Source of the DNA: Achatina immaculata
Lineage: Eukaryota; Mollusca; Gastropoda; Stylommatophora; Achatinidae
NCBI GenBank assembly: GCA_009760885.1
Contig: CM019713.1
Coordinates: forward strand, 29,382,927-29,446,926
Direction of reading: 5' to 3'
Length of the DNA stretch: 64,000 nucleotides
Positions 34,228 through 44,274 of this stretch are shown in pieces; the first letter of the stretch is position 1, and every line of letters starts with the position of its first letter. The notes beneath the pieces were generated by a model. The model made no database searches. It was not told the origin of the DNA and saw nothing but the letters and a program-made list of their open reading frames with translations. A program made the position numbers and the translations under genes.

Positions 34228-34951
34228 CATACTTTGACTTGACTTTTCCTAACCCTGGGTTTACGAGTTTTCACTCTTCTTCCCTTGTGTCAGATAATGA
34301 AACGTACAGGTCCTCTTCAGTTGTTCTACATCTCCATACAGAATGTCGGTGATTGGGGAGTTTGGTGCAATTAGGCTCTTCCGAAGGTCATTCAATGCAC
34401 TGTAGTCCAGCAGGTGGTGCTTAACAGTTTCTTCTTCTTGTCTGTTGCAGTGCATGCAGTACGGTATGTGGTCAGCAGTCACTCTGTGTAAGTGCTTATT
34501 GAGGGTAATGTGTCCTGTTCTCAACCTGAAAATTGTGCACTGGTCTCTACGACATAAGCTGTTGATGTGGTCTCCAGGGTTAGGCTTTGGCAGGTGTGTA
34601 TATAGGGATCTTCCAGTTGGATTACTGGCCCAGCTGTCCATCCACTGCTGCTTGCAGTTGTGTATAATGTGTTTAGCTGTTCTCATGTTGGTGAAGATGT
34701 GGGGCTGTGACATGGTGGCTCAATTCTTTGCTAGTCAGTCAGCATGTTCATTTCCTCTGATATCTATGTGCCCTGGTATCTGTTGTAGGGTGGTCTTGAT
34801 GTTGTAATGTGATGTCAGTTGTAATGTGATCAGCTGATGGTATCCAGTTTTCAAGGGCCTGGAAAGCAGACTGGGAGTATGAGAAAATAACAAGGTTTTT
34901 TGAGTGAGAGACACTGTTTTTGTATTTGGTAGTGGTGGCTGCCAGGGCTGC
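34228..34951 (-). mobile_element. LINE family E, 3' part: end of RNase H and C-terminal region
   Basis: The minus-strand frame near 34740-34950 encodes the second half of an RNase H domain (NLVIFSYSQSAFQALENW, then HIDIRGNEHAD, the GN.xAD motif). It is followed at 34713-34261 by a post-RNase H region with RLRTGHITLNKHLHRV and a Cys/His cluster (CMHCNRQEEETVKHHLLDY). The short 3' UTR ends near 34228 with agtcaagtcaaag. This is the 3' half of the element whose 5' part lies at 37712-40250. The two halves were separated by a 2.76-kb insertion flanked by a 10-base duplication. Confidence 0.88.
34942..34951. repeat. Target site duplication, left copy
   Basis: ccagggctgc here is repeated exactly at 37712-37721. 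Removing the interval 34952-37721 restores an uninterrupted RNase H reading frame across the junction on the minus strand. Confidence 0.88.
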
Positions 34952-35260
34952 TTCTTCTTCTTCATTTGCTTCTACCACCAAGACCTGTGATCCTACTGAA
35001 TTTACTCCCATGGTCATCAATAGGTCCCGTGGTCCCCTTGTGGTCCCCGAAAGGACGCCACAAGATCCCCGAGAGGATCACAAGAGGTTCAGAGTATCGC
35101 AGGGCTTGAGCCTGTATTCTTGGTGGGTCTCAGAAGCGGGATTGCGTGACACCATGGTTTTCGTTGCACCAGTTTAATATAGACTTGGACTTTGTCGCCG
35201 GAAAACCTCGAGTGTTTTGGATATTAGTATATCCCCGCTGGGTGAGAGATGGTTGCCCAT

Positions 35261-36672
35261 CTCTCTCCGTGCCTTTGGTCATAATAATGACGCTTCCGGT
35301 ATACCCGATGCTTACCAATGGTCATTATAATGATCATTGGTTTGTTTCAATAAAACAACCGGTGTAACATTTATATTGTACATATTTCGTCCGCGATTCC
35401 GGTGACACTTTTCAAAATGGCACAAGAGTGCCTAGTTACGAGCGATTCCGACCGAGAAAAGGGAAGAGAAAGACCGAAAATTTTCAATTTTTGATGATGT
35501 AGATAGGGGTATGGACATGGCCTGTCACCATCCCACTGCTCTTGAATGTATCCCAAGTAGATCTAGACATATTAGACGACGGGAGTAGTAGTTAGAAGGT
35601 TATTTCAGACATTAATTTAGTGAGAATGCAACATAGAATCAGAATATGAGATCGACAAGTAGATCTACACATCTCAGATGGTAAGTAGTGCATATCTAGA
35701 CCTAGCCGATGGTGAGCTGGGCACAATCTTTGTCTAAAAACATCACATTACTTCTTTTTTCCTAAAAAAAACCCTCTCATCATCATCATCATCATGTGCC
35801 GTGCCGACCGGCGTTGGCTATTATGCTTCTCCAGAGTACGCGATCCTTCATGCAGGCCATCAGCTCAGTTGGTGATATCCTCTCACACAATCCCGTCAGA
35901 CTGTCCAGTATCATTTCTCTTGGTCTTCCTCTTGATCTTCTTCCTTCTATTTTTCCTGTTGTTATAATATTTTCAATGCCCCCTCTTCTCATTGCATGTC
36001 CTATGAAAGTACATTGTCTCTCTCTTATCTTTTTGACAAGGTTTTTTTGTCTCTCCAGCTCTTCTCCTGCATTCTTCATTAGTTATTTTTGCTGTCCAGG
36101 GGATTCGCAACATTCTTCTAATAAACTACATTTCTGCTGCTTCCAATGATTTTTGTGCAGACTTGCCTATTGTTCATGATTCACTTCCATATAACAAGAT
36201 AGGTTCAATATAGCATTTTAGGACTCGTTTTCTAACATTCATTGATAAGGATGTGTTGGTTAATATGTTTCTCATTCTCTGAAATGCAGTCTTTGCTTGG
36301 CCTATTCTGTTCCTAATTTCTGTTGTGCATTTCCCATCTGAAGTTATTACTGCTCCAAGGTATTTGAATTTCTGCACCTGCTTTAGAATAGTTCCGTTTA
36401 ATTTAATACTGCATGCTGGTGGATTCTGCTTCTTAGATATAACCATAGTCTCTGTCTTTTTTATGTTCAAAGTAAGGCCTTTCTGTTCACTCTGCATTTA
36501 TGAAATTTTCATTCATTTAGTTATACTTTGAAACATAATAAGTATACGGAAGTACACGGAAATACTGCTTTCCATTCCATTTTATAACTATACCTCCTAA
36601 CATATCAAGACCCGCGCTTTTACTCTGGCACTCTACTACACGTCCGTGTTTCTTCCTGTGGCACGGAAAGAG
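35261..36672. mobile_element. TIR element T, copy 1, inserted in retroposon X
   Basis: Ends are inverted repeats ctctctccgtgcc (35261-35273) and ggcacggaaagag (36660-36672), 12 of 13 positions matching. Without the LINE-B insertion it is about 0.7 kb. Shared interior with the element at 44275-45365: ttgtacatatttcgtccgcg, aatttttgatgatgtagata and gagctgggcacaatc. No transposase frame is visible, so it is probably a non-autonomous DNA transposon. The superfamily is not identified. Confidence 0.75.
35778..36497 (-). mobile_element. LINE family B, copy 2, inserted in TIR element T
   Basis: On the minus strand it encodes SEQKGLTLNIKKTETMVISK through YLGAVITSDGK and LLYGSES (36497-36174). After a frame break it continues ERQCTFIGHAMRRGG to RHGT (36079-35792). 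It ends in a CAT/ATG trinucleotide tail at 35778-35795. It is 5'-truncated within the RT domain, after the catalytic site. It interrupts element T between the aaaaaaa tract and gaaattttcattcatttag, which are adjacent in the other T copy at about 45160-45200. Confidence 0.9.
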
Positions 36673-37711
36673 CTAGAGTTGCGACTTCCACACCTGAAAA
36701 CCTCCGCGTGATTAGGATACGCATACATCCCAGCCGGGTGAGAGGTGGTTGCCTATCTAGACTGCACTGGTCCAGTGTTTCCGACTTCAGCATTTTGTGG
36801 TTGTGGCCGCTACCCTTCTTAGTTGTGACCAGGACGGAGCTTTTGTCCAGGCGTACAAATCCTTGCCATTAGTAAGTTTCACCCCTGGGTTGAGCCGGTT
36901 TAGGCGTATTATCTCAGTATGGGCGTGTTTAGGACCTGCCCGACCTCTATAGGGAGGTACTGTGACTTGGGTAGCCATCAAGTTTCGCCTCTGGTTTAAG
37001 CCAGTTTAGGCATATTTCACTTGTATGGGTGTAGAACGGACGTGGCCGGTCTCTATAGCAGAGGTGCCGTGGTATGAGTATCTCTCGCCGCGAGACTACC
37101 GGACATACCGATTAATCTTCACGTTATCCTTTCCTTCAACTTTTCACATAGGCGCCGCACGTCTACCCTGATTGCTTTTCCTCAATTTCTTCATTGGCCG
37201 AGAGAAGTTTCACTCCACGTGCGACATCCGAAGAATCTCGCCAGCAGTGTCGTAACCCCTGGGTTAAGCCGATTCAGGCAGTTCGTCCGGTATGAGTGTA
37301 TATGGGACGTGGCCGACCTCCGGAGCAGAGATGCCCTGATTTGAGCAGTCCTGATCTCGAGACTACCGATTACTTCACTTAGTCCTTTCTTTCACCTTTT
37401 CCACAGTGCCGCACGGCAACCCATAACCGCACCTTTCTTCATTGGCCGGGAGGAACCCCACTCCACGCACGGCAGCTGAAGAATCTCGCCAGCAGCGGTA
37501 GATGAGCTACCAAATATGACTCTCATCTACCCGAAACGTCTGGTTTTCAGCGCCAGATATTCGCCTTCGCCCCTTCTCCTATCAGTTTAAACAGTTTTGC
37601 CACGAGAAGGCAGGAGCTGGACTTGACTGTTAGAGGCTATTTGAGACGCACGCCATTGGAGTGGAAAGTGTATCCTCCACCCCACCTCCGGCAATATCAG
37701 TCCTTAGAACC

Positions 37712-37721
37712 CCAGGGCTGC
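37712..37721. repeat. Target site duplication, right copy
   Basis: ccagggctgc, identical to 34942-34951. It marks the 5' side of the retroposon X insertion. Confidence 0.88.
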
Positions 37722-40250
37722 TAATATTGCCTGCATCTCTGCGTCATAATTAGAGCAGCAAGATCCACAAGGAGCAGAAATGTGGCTTGTTGGCTTGTCT
37801 GGAAACATTATGAGTACACCATATCCTGCATTGTCTGCTTCCTTTAACGCTGACCCATCAGTGTATGCATGGATCCAGTCCTTGGGGTAGGATTCTATGG
37901 TCTCCAGCGCACACAGCTTCAGGGTGTTTGGATATGATGATTTGTTCACCAATTTGTTCTTGAGTCTGGTGTTAGTTTGAGGAAGTGTGTAGTTTGTATT
38001 TGGTGGGATGTCTGGTACTTTTGTAAGTTCTTCTCTGTCTTCAGGGAGTTTACGTCTTATGCTAACTGTTCTGCTGCGGGCATTGGATTTTTCAGTTTCA
38101 GTCTATTATTATGCTTCCATTTAACAACCACTATTCTGTTAGGATGGTCTAGGGGCATTCATTCATATCTTTATACTGCCTCAATGGCTGACTTTTTGCA
38201 CCTTATATCTAATGGCTCTATGTTTGTATCAATTTCAACATGCAGCTGTGGGTGTTGATCTCATTGCCCCACAAACGAAATGAATAGCTTGGTTCTGGAT
38301 TCTGTTTACTTGTGTATGAGAGATCTTTGATGCTGTGACCTGTAGGGGGAGGTTGTAATCTATTACGGATCTAACATATCCTGTGTACGGTTGTCTGAGT
38401 GTTGCTTTGTTAGCACCCCAGGATGTACTTGCAAGTTGCTTGAGTAAGTTTAGTCTTTTGGATGCTTTTTCTGCTAGTCCATCAATGAAAAGCTATTTAA
38501 AGTTTAATTTTCTGTCTAGTTTCACATCAAGGTATGTTGGATTATTTTTCTTTCATGATTTGAGCACCATCAACAGTTATTTTCAGTTCAGTCTTTGCTA
38601 GTTTGCTGCTAAGAATGAAGACTGTATATGTAGTTTTACTAACATTGACCTCCAACTTCCAGAAATTGCAATAGGCTGATATGGTGATGATGGCTTTATT
38701 ATGTCTCTCAGCAGCCAGCTGCAAGTCTGTTCCAAACTAGTCCATATGACAAGGTCATCGGCAAACATGGCTTTGTGGGTGTTAAACAGGCCAGGGAGAT
38801 CATTTATAAAGATTAGAAACAAGGTGCAGCTAAGAACAGATCCTTGTGCCAGACCTTCCTCCAGGGTGGATTTGTTTGACAGTTTGTTATTGACCTGAGT
38901 TTGTATGGTCCTGTTACTCAGGTAGCTTTTAACCCATTGATACATTTTTTCATGTATGCCCATGTTTTGCATCTTTAACAGGAGGCCTTTTTCTGAGTCA
39001 CTCGAGGGGACTCGACCAGAGATTCGCAATAGTTTAAGATTAGTTAGTTTGTTTTTCCTGATATGTTATATAAGAGTTTCCAAGCCTTCTTTCCTTCAAT
39101 TCTGAGGTTGTGCTTAACCACTTCTCATTCTTTGCGTTTTTAGTTTCGAGTCTTACCTTAGCTGTTAGTTTATTGTACTCTTTTCTGTTTTCTGGAGTAG
39201 GGTTTGCTCTGCATTCTTCCTTTCTGCTCTTTTTTCTTTGACTAAGTCTTCCAGAGATTTTGTCCAGAAGGGGCTATATTTCTTTCTGCATCCTCGGGGG
39301 ATTGTTTTGTAGGCTGCTTCAAATATGGCTTGGATTATGTTGGTGTAGCGTGTGTCATTGTTTGTGTTGTCATTTAATTTTGATAGGTTTTCATCTGTTT
39401 GTGCTCTGAATTATTCCCAATATGCTTTTCTATAATTCCGGCGAGGGGGTGTGTGTGGTCATTGGTTTCGTGTGTGAGAGATTTGTAGAAGAATGGCGCG
39501 ATGGTCTTTTCTTATGTCATCAAGCACTCTCAGAGTGCAATCGTTGTGGATGTCTGCTGAGACAATGGTGAGGTCAGGTCTGTATGTGCATCCAGTGGCT
39601 CTGTCGAGGAGTGTTGGTAGGGAGGAGGAGTCTTTCAATATTATGTTGCTGGTGTTGCATAGCTCTTTAATGTTGTTTCCCATAGGGTTTCGGTCTTTGT
39701 GTTCCAGTGATGTTAGATGTGCATTAAAATCTCCTGCAATGATAGTTTTCTGCATGTCTGTGCTGTGTATGTTGATTTGACTTTTAGAATTTGGGGGACA
39801 ATAAACATTATACAGAGTGTACTGCAATCCATCATGCCATACTGTTATCTCTTGGATATCATTCCCATTGCACTTTCTGTTTTTAACTTCTCCTTGGATG
39901 TCATTTCTCAAGAGTGTGGCAATGCCCCTGCATTTACCACATTCACATTTGTACATGCTGTATCCAGGCACTGAGTGATCTTTTCCATATAAAAGGGTTT
40001 CTTGTATGATCGCAAAATGGATGTTGACTTTTCTTCAGCTGTCTGCTTAATTCTGAGGTCTTTGGCCAAAGTCCAGAAATGTTGATTTGAAAAGTGTTTA
40101 GTGTGCTTCCCCCCCCCCCCCCCCCGTAGCTGATTTTTCGCTCAGGGTAGCCGGGGTTGTTGGGGGGGGGGGGGGGGGAACGGGCGAACCGCGAAGCTTT
40201 TACGAGGTGACGTCCGGCCTTGAACAGTTTTCTTTTTGTTTCTGACATTT
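37712..40250 (-). mobile_element. LINE family E, 5' part: endonuclease, RT, first half of RNase H
   Basis: Minus strand. The APE endonuclease lies at about 40130-39459 (NTFQINISGLWPKTSE, IIAGDFNAHL, then RPDLTIVSA and KDHRAILL). The linker is 39459-39030. RT is at 39029-38598 with NRTIQTQVNNKLS, LAQGSVLSCTLF and the catalytic FADDLVIW. Broken sequence then runs to the RNase H start at 37952-37704 (AYTDGSAL, then YDAEMQAILAAL). RNase H plus APE in one LINE fits I- or Nimb-like elements; the clade is inferred. Opposed C and G runs at 40111-40125 and 40160-40177 lie at the N-terminal edge of the endonuclease. The element continues at 34951-34228 after the nested insertion. Confidence 0.88.
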
Positions 40251-40835
40251 TCATACTGGGGTTTGTGTCCTAAGTCTTCCTTTCATACCCAGGAGGCCTT
40301 TCCAGTGAGAATCTGAGATCAGGTCCGAAGTGCAACACCGGCCCGTCCGACGGCTTTGAGACAGTTTCACAGAGACACTCCGACTTTGGGATGAGGGATC
40401 TGATGGTGCTTCAATGATGTCCATTCCCCGCCACCTATAGTTTGCTGGCTGCTTTGATTGACTCATTCTAATAGCCATTATTGTAGAGACCCACAGGCTT
40501 CTCACGTCCTGGACTTGTCGATTTCCACCAGACTTTCCCCATCCCCGCAGGCGATCTCTGTGTTCCCATCCACCCGCCATCCCGAACAGCCCAAAGTGGT
40601 CCCAGGCCAAGATCTCAGCTTCACCTATTGACGGGTGTGCAATGTCAAAAGCTGGAGAGTATTCTATCCTGGGAGGGGTATTTGTACTTGTCATTTTTCC
40701 CACAGGCGAGTGGGTTTTCTTAGCGTACAGTTCTATTTTCTTTCCTTCTTTTACAGAAAGTTTTCTGTTCCCTAAAAATTCTGCCTTATAAGAGGTTTCT
40801 GGGCTACAGAAGTAGGTCAACGTTTTTTTAAGCAA
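40251..40835 (-). other. Unidentified 194-codon open frame upstream of LINE E endonuclease
   Basis: An open minus-strand frame that stops where the LINE-E endonuclease frame begins. It has no CCHC knuckle or other motif I recognise; it is Ser/Arg-rich toward the C-terminus. It may be remains of the LINE-E ORF1 or leader, given its position and strand. It may also be unrelated. I do not call a function. Confidence 0.3.
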
Positions 40836-40884
40836 TCAGATCTGATGTTACCTGTTTCACAAAGACTATGTTAACTCTTTAACT

Positions 40885-41050
40885 CCTAAAAGCTCGTTAG
40901 ACGAATGGTTAAGCGCCCGTTCTTCTCATCAAGTTCAAAGACACACCAAAAAAAGACCAGGGGTCCAACCAGCCTCTAAAAATGGGTACCAGAGAAATCT
41001 GGGAAGGTAAACGCGGCCAAGCGTGACACTGACCACATCATGTGTGTCAA
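40885..41050 (+). mobile_element. SINE-like fragment sharing the type 2 body
   Basis: The head-like part has agacgaatggttaagcgcc, an A-box-like sequence, and the body contains aatgggtaccagagaaatct at 40981-41000, also present in the SINE at 28715-28948. A B-box is degraded (ggggtccaacc, 40959-40969). It directly abuts the X copy at 41060. Confidence 0.55.
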
Positions 41051-41059
41051 AACTCTTGG

Positions 41060-42540
41060 AGGTTCTGTTATAGCTGGAGGTGGGGTGGGGGGGGGGTACG
41101 CTCTCCACTCCAATAAAATGTCTCCAAGGTGTGCTTCTTAAATAGTCTCTAAAAGTCAAGTCCAGCTCCTGGCCTTCTCGTGCAGAACTGTTCAAATTGA
41201 CAGGAGAAGGGGCGAAGGCGAATTTCTGGCGCTTGAAAACCAGACGCTCCGAGTAGATGAGAGTCACGTTTGGTAGTTCATCTACCGCTGCTGGCGAGAT
41301 TATTCAGTTGCCGTGCGTGGAGTGGGGCTCCTCCCGGCCAGTGAAGAGAGGTGCGAATGGGTTTGCCCTGCGGCGCCACTGGAAAAGGTGTAAGAAAGGA
41401 TTAAGTGAAATAATCAGTAGTCTTGAGGTCAGGACTGCTCAAATCACGGAACCTCTGCTCTGGAGGTCGGCCACGTCCTATATGCACTCATACCGTTAGA
41501 ATTGCCTGAACCGGCTTAACCCAGGGGTTAAGACACTGCTGGCGAGATTCTTTGGATGCCGCACGTGGAGCGAAACTCCTCCCGGCCAATAAAGAAAATG
41601 CAGAAAAGCAATTAGGGTTGCCATGCGGCGCCGATGTGAAAAGTTGATGGAAAGGATAAAGTGAAGCTTAATCGGTATGTCCAGTAAACTCGTGGCGTGA
41701 GCTATTCATACCATGGCACCTCTGCTCTGGATATCGGCCACGTCCGATATACACCCATACTGGTGAAATATGCATAAACCGGCTTAAACCGCAGGTAAAA
41801 CTTGATGTCACGGTACCTCCGCTCTAGAGGTCGGTCACGTCCCAAATACGCCCATACTGAGATAATATGCCTAAACTGGCACAACCCAGGGGTGAAACTC
41901 ACTAGTGGCGAGGATTCGTCCTCCTGAACAAAAGCTCCGTCCTGGTCACAACTAGGAAAGGTAGAGGCTACGACCACAAAATGCTGAAGTCGGAGACACT
42001 GGATCAGTGCAGTCTAGATAGGCAGCCACCCCTCACCTGACGGGGATGTATGCGTATCCTAATCACGCTGAGGTTTTCCTGTGAGAAAGTCCAACGCTGG
42101 ACTGGATAGGCAACCACCTCTCACCCGGCGGGGATACACGGGTATCCCAAAACTTGTCGAGGTTTTCCGGTGAGAAAGTCCACTCTAGCCTGGATGGGCA
42201 GCCATCTCTCACCCAGCGGGGATATACTAATATCTAAAACACATCGAGGTTTTCCGGTGAGAAAGTCCAACTCTAGATCAAACTGGTGCAACGAAAATCA
42301 CGGTGTCATGCAATCCCGCTTCTGAGACACACCAAGAATACGGGCTCAAGCCCTGTGATACTCTGAACCTCTTGTGGTCCTTTCGGGGATCTCGTGTGGT
42401 CCACAGGGGACCACGGGACCTATCGAGGACTACAGGGGGAACTACGGGAACTATCGCGGACCACAGGAGTAAATTCAGTAGGATCACGGGGCAGTCTTGG
42501 TGGTAGAAGCGAACAAAGAAGAAGAAGAAGAAGAAGAAAG
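41060..42540 (+). mobile_element. Retroposon X, second copy, with GAA tail
   Basis: It matches the X insertion in LINE E in reverse orientation: tagctggaggtggggtgg near the start, two units with ctgctggcgagatt (about 41290 and 41540), two units with the aaactgg/aaaccggctt phrase, three ~90-base units with ctctcacc and gaggttttcc (about 42010-42265), a block of ggaccac/gggacc short repeats (42365-42475), and the terminus gtcttggtggtagaagc then (GAA)n at about 42516-42538. There is no reading frame with recognisable domains. It lacks the TIR element found in the other copy. Confidence 0.78.
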
Positions 42541-42774
42541 GTCTTGGAAATACAGGCCTAACACCCTATCCCAGACTAGTCTTAATGACATGAAAACCGG
42601 GATTTTACCTTTCATCTTACTCCTACTTGCTCTGTGGGAAGAAAGTTTGATGATAAATGTGATAGAAAGAAACTGGAAGGAAGTTTTATTCTAAAATTTA
42701 AAAATATAGGCTGGGTTAGAAGTGTGGGACTTTTCATTTTCTCTAGACTGCCTAAATATCACTATGAGCATAGG
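42541..42774. other. No gene recognised
   Basis: Short non-coding spacer between the X copy and a minisatellite. Confidence 0.4.
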
Positions 42775-42990
42775 TTTACAGAAGCACGCAAGATCTTCTC
42801 AGCATAGGTTCACACAGACGTCCAAGATCTTCTCAGCATAGATTTATACAGACGTGCAAGATCTTCTGAGCATAAGTTCACACAGACGTCCAAGATCTTC
42901 TCAGCATAGATTTACACAGACGTGCAAGATCTTCTGACCACAGATTCACACAGACGTGCAAGATCTGACCATAGATTCACACAAATGTTC
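42775..42990. repeat. 34-bp minisatellite, about 6 copies
   Basis: Units contain ttcacacagacgtccaagat then cttctcagcatag. One unit is shortened at the right edge. Confidence 0.9.
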
Positions 42991-43164
42991 AAGACCTACC
43001 AACACTGGCAGGTGCTGCTTCGGAGTGAAATCTTTGCTCCCAGGGAAGGTACGAGCATAAAATATGGTTATTGTAAATGCTGGATTTGCTACAGTGTACA
43101 TAACTTCAAAGCATATGAGGCTGCGACTACTTTTTGTTTTGTTTTGAAATCTGAAAAGAAAATG

Positions 43165-43940
43165 CCATTTTTAGAGTTTGTTACTAGGCCAAAAAGGAAT
43201 GGAAAAACTAATTATGTCAGTCTGTAAGAATAGTGAAGAACAAAACCTCTATCTTGATTCGAAGAAAACTAAATTGATGACAACTGACAAAACAAACAAA
43301 GCAGCTGATATATGTATCAATGAGGAAAAACTGGAAGAAGAGAGTTTTGAATATCTTGGATCACAGCTAACTAATAATGGAGATACAATGAGGGAAATTT
43401 AAAGGAGGACATTTATCGTTCTTCAGAAAGTAAAACGACTAAAGAATCTGTGTAGAAGAACAGACAGAACTATAAAAATAAGATTTTTGAGGGCATGCAT
43501 TTTCCCCATCGCAACATATGCCTGTGAGACCTGGACACTTAATAAAACAGCTGAGAAACACATAAATGCCTTTGAATGTAAATGCTACAGAAGAGTTCAT
43601 CAAATATCATCTACACAAAAAAGAACAAATATATCCATACTACAAGAACTTAATATTGAAGAAGGCTGGTTAGTAAAGAGGATTAAAGAGAGAAAACTTA
43701 AATATTTTGGACACATTAAACTTCATGATAATCTAGAGAAGACCGTCTTGGAAAGGTACGTAATGGGAAAAAGAAAGAGAGGAAGACCAAGGCGAAGATG
43801 GCTGCAAGACATCGTTGATGATATGCAAATGGATGCATCAGCAGCAAGCCATCTTGCTCACAACCGAGAGGCCTACAGGAGTGCTGTTAGGGAGGCAAAG
43901 TTCCACAAGGGATATGCAAATGAATGATGATACTAGGCCA
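43165..43940 (+). mobile_element. LINE family C, copy 1: 3' portion
   Basis: Encodes GMEKLIMSVCKNSEEQNLYL, KTNKAADICINEEKLEE and YLGSQLTNNGDTMREI. A stop follows, then YACETWTLNKTAEKHINAFE to FGHIKLHDNLEKTVLERYV, GKRKRGRPRRRW and FHKGYANE (43487-43927, open). The 3' end has an AATG-type tail, here only aatgaatgatg. The copy starts after the RT catalytic site, so it is strongly 5'-truncated. The C-terminal 146 codons are intact. Confidence 0.88.
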
Positions 43941-44274
43941 AATAAAAAAAAAGGGGGGGGGGGGTGTTTCATTTAAAGAAAGGGCCCTCCCTGCTTTAAG
44001 AATGGAGGGAGTATACTGGATGAATACAGAATGTGTATCCAGTGGGTAAGTATCCAATGGTTGAAATGGGGAAAGACCGAGAATAGAGATATGCTTTTTC
44101 ACCTGCTCAAAAAATTCCTCACGGAAACCATGTTTGTGATCACTGCTAGATTCTCAAAGTTCGCTTATCTGAATGTTTAATTGTAGGGAACTGTTTACTT
44201 TAAAAAAAAAAACTTAATTCACTTTCCATTTGTCATGATTTCAGCAATTCAGCATTTTCATGATATCGCCACCA
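43941..44274. other. No gene recognised; G run
   Basis: A G run at about 43954-43964 and AT-rich sequence; no supportable gene. Confidence 0.4.

Larger units (their letters stand above)
34952..37711 (-). mobile_element. Retroposon X with GAA tail, inserted in LINE E
   Basis: On the minus strand this insertion starts at 37711 and ends in (GAA)4 at 34963-34952, flanked by a 10-base target duplication. That is the signature of target-primed retroposition. It shows no coding domain. It contains internal repeats sharing ggcgagattctt and cggcttaacccaggggtt, then units with ctctcacccggc and cgaggttttcc. The related copy at 41060-42540 (plus) has the same order and the same 3' end (gtcttggtggtagaagc then GAA repeats) but lacks the TIR element carried here (35261-36672). 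I do not recognise the family. It could be a non-autonomous LINE derivative consisting of 5'-UTR-like tandem units and a tail. Confidence 0.8.
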
